7,317 nt of DNA. Origin: an uncultured Lachnospiraceae bacterium (GTDB taxonomy: Bacteria; Bacillota; Clostridia; Lachnospirales; Lachnospiraceae). Positions 1 to 5,756 of the stretch are shown here, piece by piece; position 1 is the stretch's first letter; each line of letters opens with the position of its first letter. Location of the stretch: assembly GCA_934371475.1 (NCBI GenBank), contig CAKRNX010000113.1, positions 1 to 7,317 of the forward strand, given 5' to 3'. Below the pieces are notes generated by a model, which was given only the letters and a program-made list of their open reading frames with translations, was not told the DNA's origin and did not search any database. The translations under genes and the position numbers were made by a program.

Positions 1-1175
1 ACCCGATGTCGTATATGCTGACGGCTGCCATGATTGCGCTGGTGGCGGGAGAGGAACTGTCTGTGCCGCTCATGATGGCCAGGCAGCTGCTGATCGGAGG
101 AGGCTGCGGCTGCCTGCTGGGATGGATTTCTATCAGGATACTCAAGCGTGATACAGTACTGGCAGAGCATGAACGAACGGTACTGGTATTTGCCCTGGCG
201 GTGGTGGCCTATGCGCTCCCGTCTGTCCTGGGCGGAAATGGTTATCTGAGCGTTTATTTCTGCGGGATTTTGCTGGGGAATTCATCCGTCAGCCAAAAAC
301 GTTATCTGGTTCATTTTTTTGACGTGGTGACGAACATTGCACAGATGATGATTTTCTTCTTGCTGGGGCTTCTGGTAACGCCGGTGGAGCTGCCGCGGGT
401 ATTTATTCCGGCGCTGGCGGTCATGGCTTTTATGACACTGCTTGCCAGGCCTGTGTCCGTGACGCTGATCCTGCTGCCATTTGGTGTGAGGGAAAGAAAA
501 AAAGGTACTCTGACAGCCAGACAGTTTGTTTCCCAGGCGGGTGTTGTATCTTGGGCGGGACTGCGAGGCGTGGCGTCGATTGTATTTGCCATTATGGCGG
601 TTCCGGTCAGTCACATGCTGAAGTATGATCTGTTTAATCTGGTGTTTGTCATTGTCCTCTTGTCGATCTCGGTGCAGGGCACTCTGCTGCCGTGGATTTC
701 CGGGAAACTGAACATGATTGACGAGACGGAGGATGTGCGCAAGACCTTTAATGATTATCAGGAGGAGAGTGATATCTCTTTTGTCAAAGTACATATCAGT
801 GAAAATCACCGATGGAATCACAGAACATTACAGGAAATCAACATTCCGCATGATCTGCTCGTAGTGCTGATTGAGAGGGACGGAAAACATCTGATTCCCA
901 ATGGTCAGACAGAACTGTGCCAGGGAGATCTTCTGGTACTGGCAGCAAAAGAATTTGAGGACAGAGAAAATGTGCGTATCAGGGAGATGACGATTCAGAA
1001 GAATCATGCCTGGAACGGAAAAACGCTGGGAGAACTGCATCTTCCTAGAAATATGCTGATTATTATGATACGGCGGCAGAATGAGACCCTGATCCCGGCC
1101 GGGGGCACCAGGATTCAGGAACATGATGAACTGATTACAGTGTATCCGTCCAGTCAGGCAAAGCCGGTGGAATAA
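1..1175 (+). CDS. K+/H+ antiporter (NhaP2/CPA1-like) with tandem RCK_C domains, 5'-truncated
   Basis: Integral membrane cation/proton antiporter, probably exporting K+ (or Na+) in exchange for H+; substrate assignment is by family. The reading frame is open at base 1, so the start lies upstream, with roughly 150 residues missing by comparison with NhaP2-type proteins. The ATG at 6 is internal: it is the Met of a D/N-P-M-S-Y motif matching the conserved ion-binding helix of CPA1 antiporters. Numbering from that Met, hydrophobic helices run to about residue 232, and LRGVASIVFAI (186-196) is the typical CPA1 'LRG' helix. Residues 235-256 form a polar linker. Two RCK_C (TrkA-C) domains follow at about 258-318 and 325-382, each with a W-N-x-x-T-L-x-E pattern and a later L-I-P-x-G. 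RCK_C domains bind small ligands, and in Staphylococcus aureus CpaA the ligand is c-di-AMP. Ligand binding here is inference. The family call is firm; the ion is not. Confidence 0.9.
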   Translation, partial: PMSYMLTAAMIALVAGEELSVPLMMARQLLIGGGCGCLLGWISIRILKRDTVLAEHERTVLVFALAVVAYALPSVLGGNGYLSVYFCGILLGNSSVSQKRYLVHFFDVVTNIAQMMIFFLLGLLVTPVELPRVFIPALAVMAFMTLLARPVSVTLILLPFGVRERKKGTLTARQFVSQAGVVSWAGLRGVASIVFAIMAVPVSHMLKYDLFNLVFVIVLLSISVQGTLLPWISGKLNMIDETEDVRKTFNDYQEESDISFVKVHISENHRWNHRTLQEINIPHDLLVVLIERDGKHLIPNGQTELCQGDLLVLAAKEFEDRENVRIREMTIQKNHAWNGKTLGELHLPRNMLIIMIRRQNETLIPAGGTRIQEHDELITVYPSSQAKPVE

Positions 1176-1192
1176 ACAAATAGATTTGATAT

Positions 1193-1213
1193 GGCTGCCG
1201 TAAGGCAGCCTTT
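1193..1213 (+). terminator. Probable weak intrinsic terminator after the antiporter gene
   Basis: A perfect 7-bp stem (GGCTGCC at 1193-1199, GGCAGCC at 1204-1210) closes a GTAA loop, which is a stable GNRA-type tetraloop. It lies 17 bases after the antiporter stop codon. Only three T residues follow before an A run, so termination may be partial or need a factor. It separates the antiporter from the yqfC operon and is the only hairpin of this kind in the gap. Confidence 0.55.
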
Positions 1214-1263
1214 AAAAAGAATGACGGTTAGGAAATACTAATTAAAGAGAAGAGTGTAAGGCA

Positions 1264-1365
1264 ATGAGGTCTATCCCGCCGGTTTTGCGCATATGGTTAA
1301 GAGAGCAAAGGGATGGTAATCCGGTTCCGGAAAACGGAATGAAAACGGGAGGAGCTGGTCAATGA
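1264..1365 (+). CDS. Possible small ORF (33 aa) overlapping the yqfC start
   Basis: An ATG at 1264 opens a 33-codon frame ending in TGA at 1363-1365, which overlaps the yqfC ATG (1362) as ATGA. The product begins MRSIPPVLRIWLREQ and ends rich in Gly, Asn and Pro. I recognise no family. A purine-rich GAGAAGAG stretch about nine bases upstream could serve as a weak ribosome site; a second AAGG is only two bases from the ATG, too close to work well. The overlap geometry would suit translational coupling to yqfC, but a 33-codon open frame occurs often by chance. It could instead be simple 5' leader. B. subtilis has the small gene yqfB just before yqfC, but I see no resemblance that would justify that name. 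Confidence 0.25.
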   Translation: MRSIPPVLRIWLREQRDGNPVPENGMKTGGAGQ

Positions 1366-1673
1366 GACATCGGGACGGATGCGGGGACGAGAGACAGCAG
1401 CGCCGTCAGGAGAGAGTGGGGCGTCTGATGGATCGGCTGTCCATACCGGCAGATGCGGCACCCGGAATATGCAGCCTCACTGCATTTGGACAGCGGCAGA
1501 TCTGTATTGAAAATTATCAGGGGATTTTGGAATATACACCGGAACGTCTGGTTGTGCTCACGAAGCAGTGCAGGGTGGAGGTGGGCGGAAGCAGACTGGA
1601 GATCAGTTACTACGGAAAAGATGAGATGAAGGTCACGGGAAAAATTGAAGAAATCTGTTACCGGAAACGGTAG
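1362..1673 (+). CDS. yqfC: Sporulation protein YqfC (YabP/YqfC family)
   Basis: A 103-residue protein of the YabP/YqfC family; in Bacillus subtilis yqfC is sporulation-associated and expressed in the mother cell under sigma-E. The molecular role is unknown. The family core is at about residues 36-100. It comprises a short strand reading SLTAFGQRQICIENYQGIL (38-56), the I-E-N-Y-x-G-I-L-E-Y signature, then an alternating hydrophobic pattern with V-x-V-G-G-S-R-L-E-I (71-81) and a closing V-T-G-K-I-E-E-I. The first 22 residues are strongly basic and polar and look like a lineage-specific extension. There is no signal peptide or membrane segment. The ATG at 1362 is chosen because GGGAGGAG (1347-1354) sits seven bases upstream and the frame has a stop at 1317-1319. 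yqfD follows after 14 bases, so the two are co-transcribed. No convincing sigma-E promoter could be read upstream. Confidence 0.9.
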   Translation: MRHRDGCGDERQQRRQERVGRLMDRLSIPADAAPGICSLTAFGQRQICIENYQGILEYTPERLVVLTKQCRVEVGGSRLEISYYGKDEMKVTGKIEEICYRKR

Positions 1674-1682
1674 AAGGAGAGG
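1674..1682 (+). promoter_or_regulatory. Ribosome binding site fixing the TTG start of yqfD
   Basis: AAGGAGAGG begins directly after the yqfC stop codon and lies five bases before the TTG at 1688. There is no ATG at a suitable distance, so this strong site is what decides the non-ATG start of yqfD. Confidence 0.8.
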
Positions 1683-1687
1683 CGTAT

Positions 1688-2920
1688 TTGGAAGGCAGCG
1701 CTGTGTACTGGCTAAAGGGGAATGTAAGGATCAGAATCACAGGAGGCTTTTGTGAACGCTTTCTGAATCTCTGTGCTTACCACGGGATGAAGCTGTGGGA
1801 TCTGCGGTCTCTTCAGAATGAAAACGGATACGAAGTGATGATGAGTGTAACTGATTTCCGACAAATCCGTCCGCTGGCACACAAATGCCGGGTGCGGGTA
1901 CATATTACAGAAAAAAAGGGGGTTCCGTTTTTCATAAACTACTGCAGAAAAAGAAAGGCTATGGTACTGGCCGCCGGATCTGCGGCGGTTCTTCTTTTTG
2001 TGCTGTCTCTTTTTGTATGGGATATCCGGATTGAGGGAAATATGGGTGTGACAGACGACGCAATTCGCAGATATCTGCTGGAAAATCAGATCAGCCAGGG
2101 GGTGCGCCGTGCTGCGGTTGACTGCAAGGCATTGGCGGCGGGGCTGCGGCGGCAGTTTCCACAGCTGGCCTGGGTGTCTGTGAAGCTGGAGGGGACACGG
2201 ATACAGATTAGTCTGAAAGAAAATTATGATCCCGGAGATTTGCCCGATCTGGAGACCCCGGCAGATCTGGTCAGTGATGTGGAAGGAATCGTGACAGAAA
2301 TGGTTACGCGAACAGGCACTCCGGTGATAAAGGTGGGGGATGAGATCCATAAAGGAGATGTGCTGGTGGAGGGGCGGGTGGAGATCCGGGATGATGCCGG
2401 TGAACTTATAGGCTGTCAGTATGTGAAGGCAGATGCCGATATCTATGTAAAAACTGCGATATCATATGAGGACCGGGTGGCGTACCGCCATGAGGATAAA
2501 GTGTATACCGGCAGGAAAGTTTCCAGAACACTGCTAAAATATGGCGCTCTTTCGGCAGGGCTTCCATTTGGAAAAGTGAATTATCCGCTGTATGATACTG
2601 TGACGGAACAAAAACAGCTGAGTCTGGGAAAGAATTTCCCATTGCCTTTTTTTTATTCGAAAATTACAGTCAGAGAGTACGAAAATGCTGAAAAAATCAG
2701 GACTCCCGCGCAGGCGCAGAAGATACTGGAACAGCGTCTTGCCAACTTTCTTGAAAAAATACAAGAAAAGGGGGTTCAAATATTTCAAAATAATGTTAAA
2801 ATAGAGAAAGTTGATTTTGGATGTACAGCGAAAGGCAGTATTTTCTGCGTAAAAAAGACAGGTGTGTGTGCGCCAAGGACAGCAAATGATTTAGAGAAAG
2901 AAGGATTCTCCAAAGAATGA
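1688..2920 (+). CDS. yqfD: Sporulation protein YqfD, membrane-anchored
   Basis: A 410-residue protein of the YqfD (sporulation stage IV) family, under sigma-E control in Bacillus subtilis and encoded beside YqfC there as here. Residues 1-75 form a cytoplasmic N-terminal region. Lys/Arg-rich residues 86-90 precede one transmembrane helix at about 91-110. After it comes a POTRA/FtsQ-like segment beginning WDIRIEGNMGVTDDAIRRYL (111-130) and ending near residue 178. A short barrel-like stretch follows with V-E-G-I-V-T-x-M-V-x-R-x-G-T-P-V-I-K-V-G-D and K-G-D-V-L-V (about 198-227), typical of YqfD. The C-terminal part (about 340-385) is a predicted amphipathic helix, then GVQIFQNNVKIEKVDFGC, also family-typical. 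The bulk probably lies outside the mother-cell membrane; topology is inferred from the basic residues before the helix. The start is TTG, and the end overlaps phoH by four bases (ATGA), suggesting translational coupling. Confidence 0.92.
   Translation: MEGSAVYWLKGNVRIRITGGFCERFLNLCAYHGMKLWDLRSLQNENGYEVMMSVTDFRQIRPLAHKCRVRVHITEKKGVPFFINYCRKRKAMVLAAGSAAVLLFVLSLFVWDIRIEGNMGVTDDAIRRYLLENQISQGVRRAAVDCKALAAGLRRQFPQLAWVSVKLEGTRIQISLKENYDPGDLPDLETPADLVSDVEGIVTEMVTRTGTPVIKVGDEIHKGDVLVEGRVEIRDDAGELIGCQYVKADADIYVKTAISYEDRVAYRHEDKVYTGRKVSRTLLKYGALSAGLPFGKVNYPLYDTVTEQKQLSLGKNFPLPFFYSKITVREYENAEKIRTPAQAQKILEQRLANFLEKIQEKGVQIFQNNVKIEKVDFGCTAKGSIFCVKKTGVCAPRTANDLEKEGFSKE
2901..2905 (+). promoter_or_regulatory. 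Ribosome binding site of phoH inside the end of yqfD
   Basis: AAGGA lies 11 bases before the ATG at 2917, and the ATG itself overlaps the yqfD stop codon. A second in-frame ATG at 2923 would be 17 bases away, too far for this site, so 2917 is preferred. The rather long spacing fits a start that also relies on ribosomes finishing yqfD. Confidence 0.55.
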
Positions 2921-3951
2921 GTATGGTTGAAAGGATAATTTCAGTTCCGGCGGAACATGAAAAGAATGTATTTGGACAGTTCGATCAGTTTATCAAGAAA
3001 ATTGAAAAGTCGCTGAATGTGACGGTGATCAGCCGTGACGGAGCAACCAGGGTTCTGGGCGGCGAGTCCGCAGCGGATGCAGCTGTGCGGATACTGAACA
3101 ACCTGCTGGAGCTTTCCAGACGGGGAAATGTGATTACAGAGCAGAATGTCAATTATGCGATCGCGCTTTCCTGTGAGGAGAAGGAAGGCGCTTTGGTGGA
3201 GATTGACAGAGACTGTATCTGTCATACAATTAATGGAAAGCCTATCAAGCCAAAGACGCTGGGGCAGAAGCAATATGTGGACGCGATCCGCAAAAACATG
3301 ATTGTGTTCGGCATAGGACCTGCCGGTACCGGTAAGACTTATCTTGCCATGGCGATGGCGATTACGGCTTTTAAAAATGATGAGGTAAGCCGTATTATTA
3401 TGACAAGACCGGCAATTGAGGCTGGAGAAAAACTGGGCTTCCTTCCCGGAGATCTGCAGAGCAAGGTGGATCCCTACCTGCGGCCCCTCTATGATGCACT
3501 GTATCAGATCATGGGACCGGAGAGTTTCCAGAAAAATATGGAAAAGGGTCTGATTGAGGTGGCACCTCTGGCTTATATGAGAGGACGGACATTGGACAAT
3601 GCGTTTATTATCCTGGATGAGGCGCAGAATACGACACCGGCACAGATGAAAATGTTCCTGACCCGTATCGGATTTGGCTCCAAAGTGATTATTACCGGTG
3701 ATATGACGCAGAAGGATCTGCCTTCCACTGTCCAGTCGGGACTGGAGGTAGCGGTCAAAGTTCTCAAAAAGGTGGAAGATATCAAATTCTGTTACCTGAC
3801 CAGCCAGGATGTTGTGCGTCATCCGCTGGTACAGAAGATTGTACAGGCATATGATGATTATGAGAACAAAGCAGCTGCAAAGCACAAAGAAAAAGAACAT
3901 GGTGGACTGGAAACAAGGAATGACCGCAGATGGCGGACACGAAATGATTAA
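2917..3951 (+). CDS. phoH: PhoH family ATPase (PhoH/PhoL type, no PIN domain)
   Basis: A cytoplasmic P-loop ATPase of 344 residues, close to the usual length for stand-alone PhoH/PhoL. Residues about 5-85 form a KH-like N-terminal domain. The ATPase domain follows, with Walker A GPAGTGKT (134-141), the family block TRPAIEAGEKLGFLPGDLQS (163-182) continuing to the K-V-D-P-Y-L-R-P motif, Walker B IILDEAQN (231-238), and a helicase-like VIITGDMTQ (257-265). PhoH proteins are linked to RNA metabolism, and relatives fused to PIN nuclease domains act as RNA helicase-nucleases; the function of the stand-alone form is less settled. The neighbour ybeY, an rRNA-processing nuclease, supports an RNA role. 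The last 28 residues are highly charged, contain TRND twice, and lie outside the conserved domain. All catalytic motifs are intact. Confidence 0.95.
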   Translation: MSMVERIISVPAEHEKNVFGQFDQFIKKIEKSLNVTVISRDGATRVLGGESAADAAVRILNNLLELSRRGNVITEQNVNYAIALSCEEKEGALVEIDRDCICHTINGKPIKPKTLGQKQYVDAIRKNMIVFGIGPAGTGKTYLAMAMAITAFKNDEVSRIIMTRPAIEAGEKLGFLPGDLQSKVDPYLRPLYDALYQIMGPESFQKNMEKGLIEVAPLAYMRGRTLDNAFIILDEAQNTTPAQMKMFLTRIGFGSKVIITGDMTQKDLPSTVQSGLEVAVKVLKKVEDIKFCYLTSQDVVRHPLVQKIVQAYDDYENKAAAKHKEKEHGGLETRNDRRWRTRND

Positions 3952-3960
3952 GTTTAATCA
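3945..3960 (+). repeat. Small inverted repeat across the phoH stop codon
   Basis: TGATTAA (3945-3951) and TTAATCA (3954-3960) are perfect inverted copies around a central GT, and the left arm contains the phoH TAA. It could be an mRNA hairpin or an operator-like dyad. A 7-bp dyad with so small a centre is expected about once or twice by chance in a window this size, so it may mean nothing. Confidence 0.25.
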
Positions 3961-3982
3961 AGGATCATAATAGGAGCAGACG

Positions 3983-4486
3983 ATGACGATAAATTTTGAA
4001 AATGAAAGCAGTGTGGATCTGGGGCTGGAACTGGAAGAGATTGCCAGCCAGGTGATTGAGGCGGCGCTGGATTATGAAGCGTGTCCCTATGAGACGGAGG
4101 TCAATCTCCTGATCACGGATAATGAGCAGATCCATGAGATGAATCTTCAGTTCCGGCAGATTGACAGACCGACAGATGTACTGTCGTTCCCTATGATTGA
4201 CTATGAGGAACCCGGAAATTTTGATTTTCTGGAGGATGAGGAAGTACAGGATGACTGCTTTAATCCCGAAACAGGGGAGCTTTTGCTGGGCGACATTGTG
4301 ATTTCTGCCCAGAAAGTAGTGGAGCAGTCCGAAGAGTACGGTCATTCCAGAAGACGGGAGTATGCATTTCTGATTGCCCACAGTATGCTTCATCTGATGG
4401 GGTACGACCACATGGAGCCGGATGAGGCCGCCGTGATGGAGAAAAAACAGAGAGAAATCCTGGAGCAGCTGAATATTACAAGATAA
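3983..4486 (+). CDS. ybeY: Endoribonuclease YbeY (16S rRNA maturation, ribosome quality control)
   Basis: A metal-dependent single-strand endoribonuclease of the UPF0054 family, acting in the cytoplasm on 16S rRNA 3'-end maturation and in ribosome quality control. The zinc-binding motif is HSMLHLMGYDH (133-143), giving ligands H133, H137 and H143. Ser replaces the more common Gly after the first His, which is tolerated because that residue is not a ligand. FRQIDRPTDVLSFP (57-70) carries the conserved Arg and the T-D/N-V-L-S-F-P block, and LLGDIVIS (101-108) is also conserved. Between these, about residues 72-99 form an acidic insert rich in Asp and Glu, which I know from Lachnospiraceae-type YbeY proteins. 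The ATG at 3983 has AGGAG (3972-3976) six bases upstream. It follows phoH by 31 bases with no terminator, so the two share a transcript. The length of 167 residues is normal. Confidence 0.95.
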   Translation: MTINFENESSVDLGLELEEIASQVIEAALDYEACPYETEVNLLITDNEQIHEMNLQFRQIDRPTDVLSFPMIDYEEPGNFDFLEDEEVQDDCFNPETGELLLGDIVISAQKVVEQSEEYGHSRRREYAFLIAHSMLHLMGYDHMEPDEAAVMEKKQREILEQLNITR

Positions 4487-4523
4487 ATAGCAGGCGATAG
4501 AACCATATATCAGATGTGAGATG

Positions 4524-4542
4524 CCACCCGCTTTGCAGGTGG
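4524..4542 (+). other. Hairpin 1 in the leader of the DUF3048 gene
   Basis: CCACC (4524-4528) pairs with GGTGG (4538-4542). Inside, GC (4530-4531) can pair with GC (4535-4536) around a TTT loop, with one C-A mismatch. It lies 38 bases after the ybeY stop. No T run follows, so it does not look like a standard intrinsic terminator. It may shape the leader or slow the polymerase. Confidence 0.4.
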
Positions 4543-4567
4543 TGAGAAACAAATTTACTGATAAACT

Positions 4568-4585
4568 GCGGACCGGAGGGTCTGC
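4568..4585 (+). other. Hairpin 2 in the leader of the DUF3048 gene, with a ribosome-site-like loop
   Basis: GCGGACC (4568-4574) pairs with GGTCTGC (4579-4585) through seven pairs, one of them G-T, around a GGAG loop. The loop and next base give GGAGG, which resembles a ribosome site, but no in-frame start follows at the right distance. The working site for the next gene begins seven bases after the stem, at 4592. Confidence 0.4.
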
Positions 4586-4591
4586 TGAAAG

Positions 4592-4598
4592 AAGGGAG
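4592..4598 (+). promoter_or_regulatory. Ribosome binding site deciding the DUF3048 gene start
   Basis: AAGGGAG lies nine bases before the ATG at 4608. The longer frame opening at 4521 has no good ribosome site, would put 29 polar residues ahead of the signal peptide, and begins inside hairpin 1. The 4608 start is therefore chosen. Confidence 0.8.
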
Positions 4599-4607
4599 AT
4601 TACTATC

Positions 4608-5714
4608 ATGAAAAGAAGAAGACTGATGATGACACTGACAGCGGCAGTTCTGGCGGCAGTTCTTGGCGCAGGCACCGCGATGGCCGAAGAGACATGCAAA
4701 AGCTACCTGACAGGAGAGACGGTATCGACAGATATCGGAAGAGTACGTCCGATCGCAGTAATGTTCAACAATATTTATGATGCAATTCCGCAGTATGGCA
4801 TTGAAAATTGCGGTGTGGTATACGAAGCACCGGTAGAGGGTTCTATTACCAGATTGATGGGGATTATGGAAGATTATCAGGATGTGCCCCGGATTGGATC
4901 TGTGAGAAGCTGCAGAAACTACTATATTTATCTGGCGAGAGAATTTAACGCAATCTATGCGCATTTTGGTCAGGCTGTCTATGCGGAGCCGATCTTAAAT
5001 TTACCTTCTACCAACAATCTGAGCGGACTGGGCGATTACGGCGACCTGATTTATTACCGTTCTGAAGACCGTGTCTCTCCGCATAATGTGTTTACCACGT
5101 ATGACGGCATTCAGGCAGGCATCGATGCGTACGGGTATTCCAGAGAATATGCGCCCGCATATACCGGCCATTATCAGTTCGCAGAGGACGGAGAGACCGT
5201 TACGCTGGAGGGAGGACAGGACGCTCTTGTCGTGCTTCCGGGATATACGTACAACCATGCCCGCTTTGAATATGACGCTTCAACCGGACTTTACAACCGT
5301 TTCCAGTACGGTGATGCACAGGTAGACGGCAATACAGGAGACCAGCTGGCATACAAGAATATTATTCTTCAGTACTGTGACTGGGAAAATTTTGATGAGA
5401 ACGGTTATCTGAACATTGATGTGGTTCACGGCGGAAGCGGAAAATATATTACAAACGGCAAGGCTATTGACATTTACTGGGAAAAGGAAAATTATGATCC
5501 GGATTCTGAGCTGTACTGCACAGTAGAGTCTCAGTACTGCAGCGTGCCGGTACATGCTGATGATTTTAATGTAGTGCGCTACTATGACATGAACGGAAAT
5601 GAGATCAAACTGAATCAGGGCAAAACATGGGTCTGCATTGTGAGAAACAGTTACAGCGATCATGTGACAATCTCTGATGACCCGACGATCTCCAGCGATG
5701 TCATTGATTTTTAG
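4608..5714 (+). CDS. Exported DUF3048 (YerB-like) protein
   Basis: A secreted or surface protein of 368 residues belonging to the DUF3048 family, whose Bacillus subtilis member is the lipoprotein YerB. Its biochemical role is not established. Residues 1-26 are a classical signal peptide: KRRR, a hydrophobic core LMMTLTAAVLAAVLGAG, and an AMA|EE signal peptidase I site. There is no lipobox, since the first Cys (30) sits in E-E-T-C, so it is probably released or wall-held rather than lipidated. The family N-terminal domain runs from about 46 to 190, with RPIAVMFNN (47-55), APVEGSITRLMGIMEDY (74-90), and RIGSVRSCRNYYIYLAREFN (95-114) followed by the A-I-Y-A-H-F-G-Q motif. The C-terminal domain (about 215-350) has TGLYNRFQYGD, GSGKYITNGKAIDIYWEK (276-293) and GKTWVCIV. 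Seven cysteines are present. The flippase gene follows after 42 bases without a terminator. Family assignment is firm; function is unknown. Confidence 0.88.
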   Translation: MKRRRLMMTLTAAVLAAVLGAGTAMAEETCKSYLTGETVSTDIGRVRPIAVMFNNIYDAIPQYGIENCGVVYEAPVEGSITRLMGIMEDYQDVPRIGSVRSCRNYYIYLAREFNAIYAHFGQAVYAEPILNLPSTNNLSGLGDYGDLIYYRSEDRVSPHNVFTTYDGIQAGIDAYGYSREYAPAYTGHYQFAEDGETVTLEGGQDALVVLPGYTYNHARFEYDASTGLYNRFQYGDAQVDGNTGDQLAYKNIILQYCDWENFDENGYLNIDVVHGGSGKYITNGKAIDIYWEKENYDPDSELYCTVESQYCSVPVHADDFNVVRYYDMNGNEIKLNQGKTWVCIVRNSYSDHVTISDDPTISSDVIDF

Positions 5715-5741
5715 GTGAAGATTTAAAAGAGATAAGATAGC

Positions 5742-5748
5742 AAAGAGG
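5742..5748 (+). promoter_or_regulatory. Ribosome binding site fixing the GTG start of the flippase gene
   Basis: AAAGAGG lies eight bases before the GTG at 5757. The frame has a stop at 5733-5735, and no ATG or TTG in that frame lies between the stop and the GTG, so the GTG start is well supported. Confidence 0.65.
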
Positions 5749-5756
5749 TCTGGCGA

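Noticed and set aside
282..821. Long minus-strand open frames opposite the antiporter gene
   Set aside because: They are antisense to a clear conserved membrane protein, have His/Gln/Arg-rich low-complexity composition, and show no family motif.
1186..1216. Sigma-A-like promoter (TTGATA and TTTAAA) before yqfC
   Set aside because: The spacing is 19 bases and the elements overlap the terminator hairpin; the -10 match is poor.
1290..1297. CATATGGT as a possible sigma-E -10 element before yqfC
   Set aside because: No acceptable -35 element lies about 14 bases upstream, so one short partial match is not enough even though sigma-E control is expected.
1325..1339. Small hairpin TTCCG-GAAAA-CGGAA upstream of the yqfC ribosome site
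   Set aside because: A five-pair stem is too short to separate from chance without comparative data.
2941..3900. A 319-codon minus-strand open frame opposite phoH
   Set aside because: It mirrors the phoH codons, has no recognisable domain, and phoH is certain from Walker A and B motifs.
4533..4565. TTGCAG and GATAAA as a promoter for the DUF3048 gene
   Set aside because: The spacing is 21 bases, too long for a normal sigma-A promoter, and the -35 lies inside hairpin 1.
4521..4607. N-terminal extension of the DUF3048 protein from the ATG at 4521
   Set aside because: It has no good ribosome site and would place 29 polar residues before a textbook signal peptide; the 4608 start has AAGGGAG at good spacing.
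3965..4699. A 244-codon minus-strand open frame opposite ybeY and the DUF3048 start
   Set aside because: It is antisense to two firm genes and has no family features; the hydrophobic stretches are mirror images of real coding sequence.
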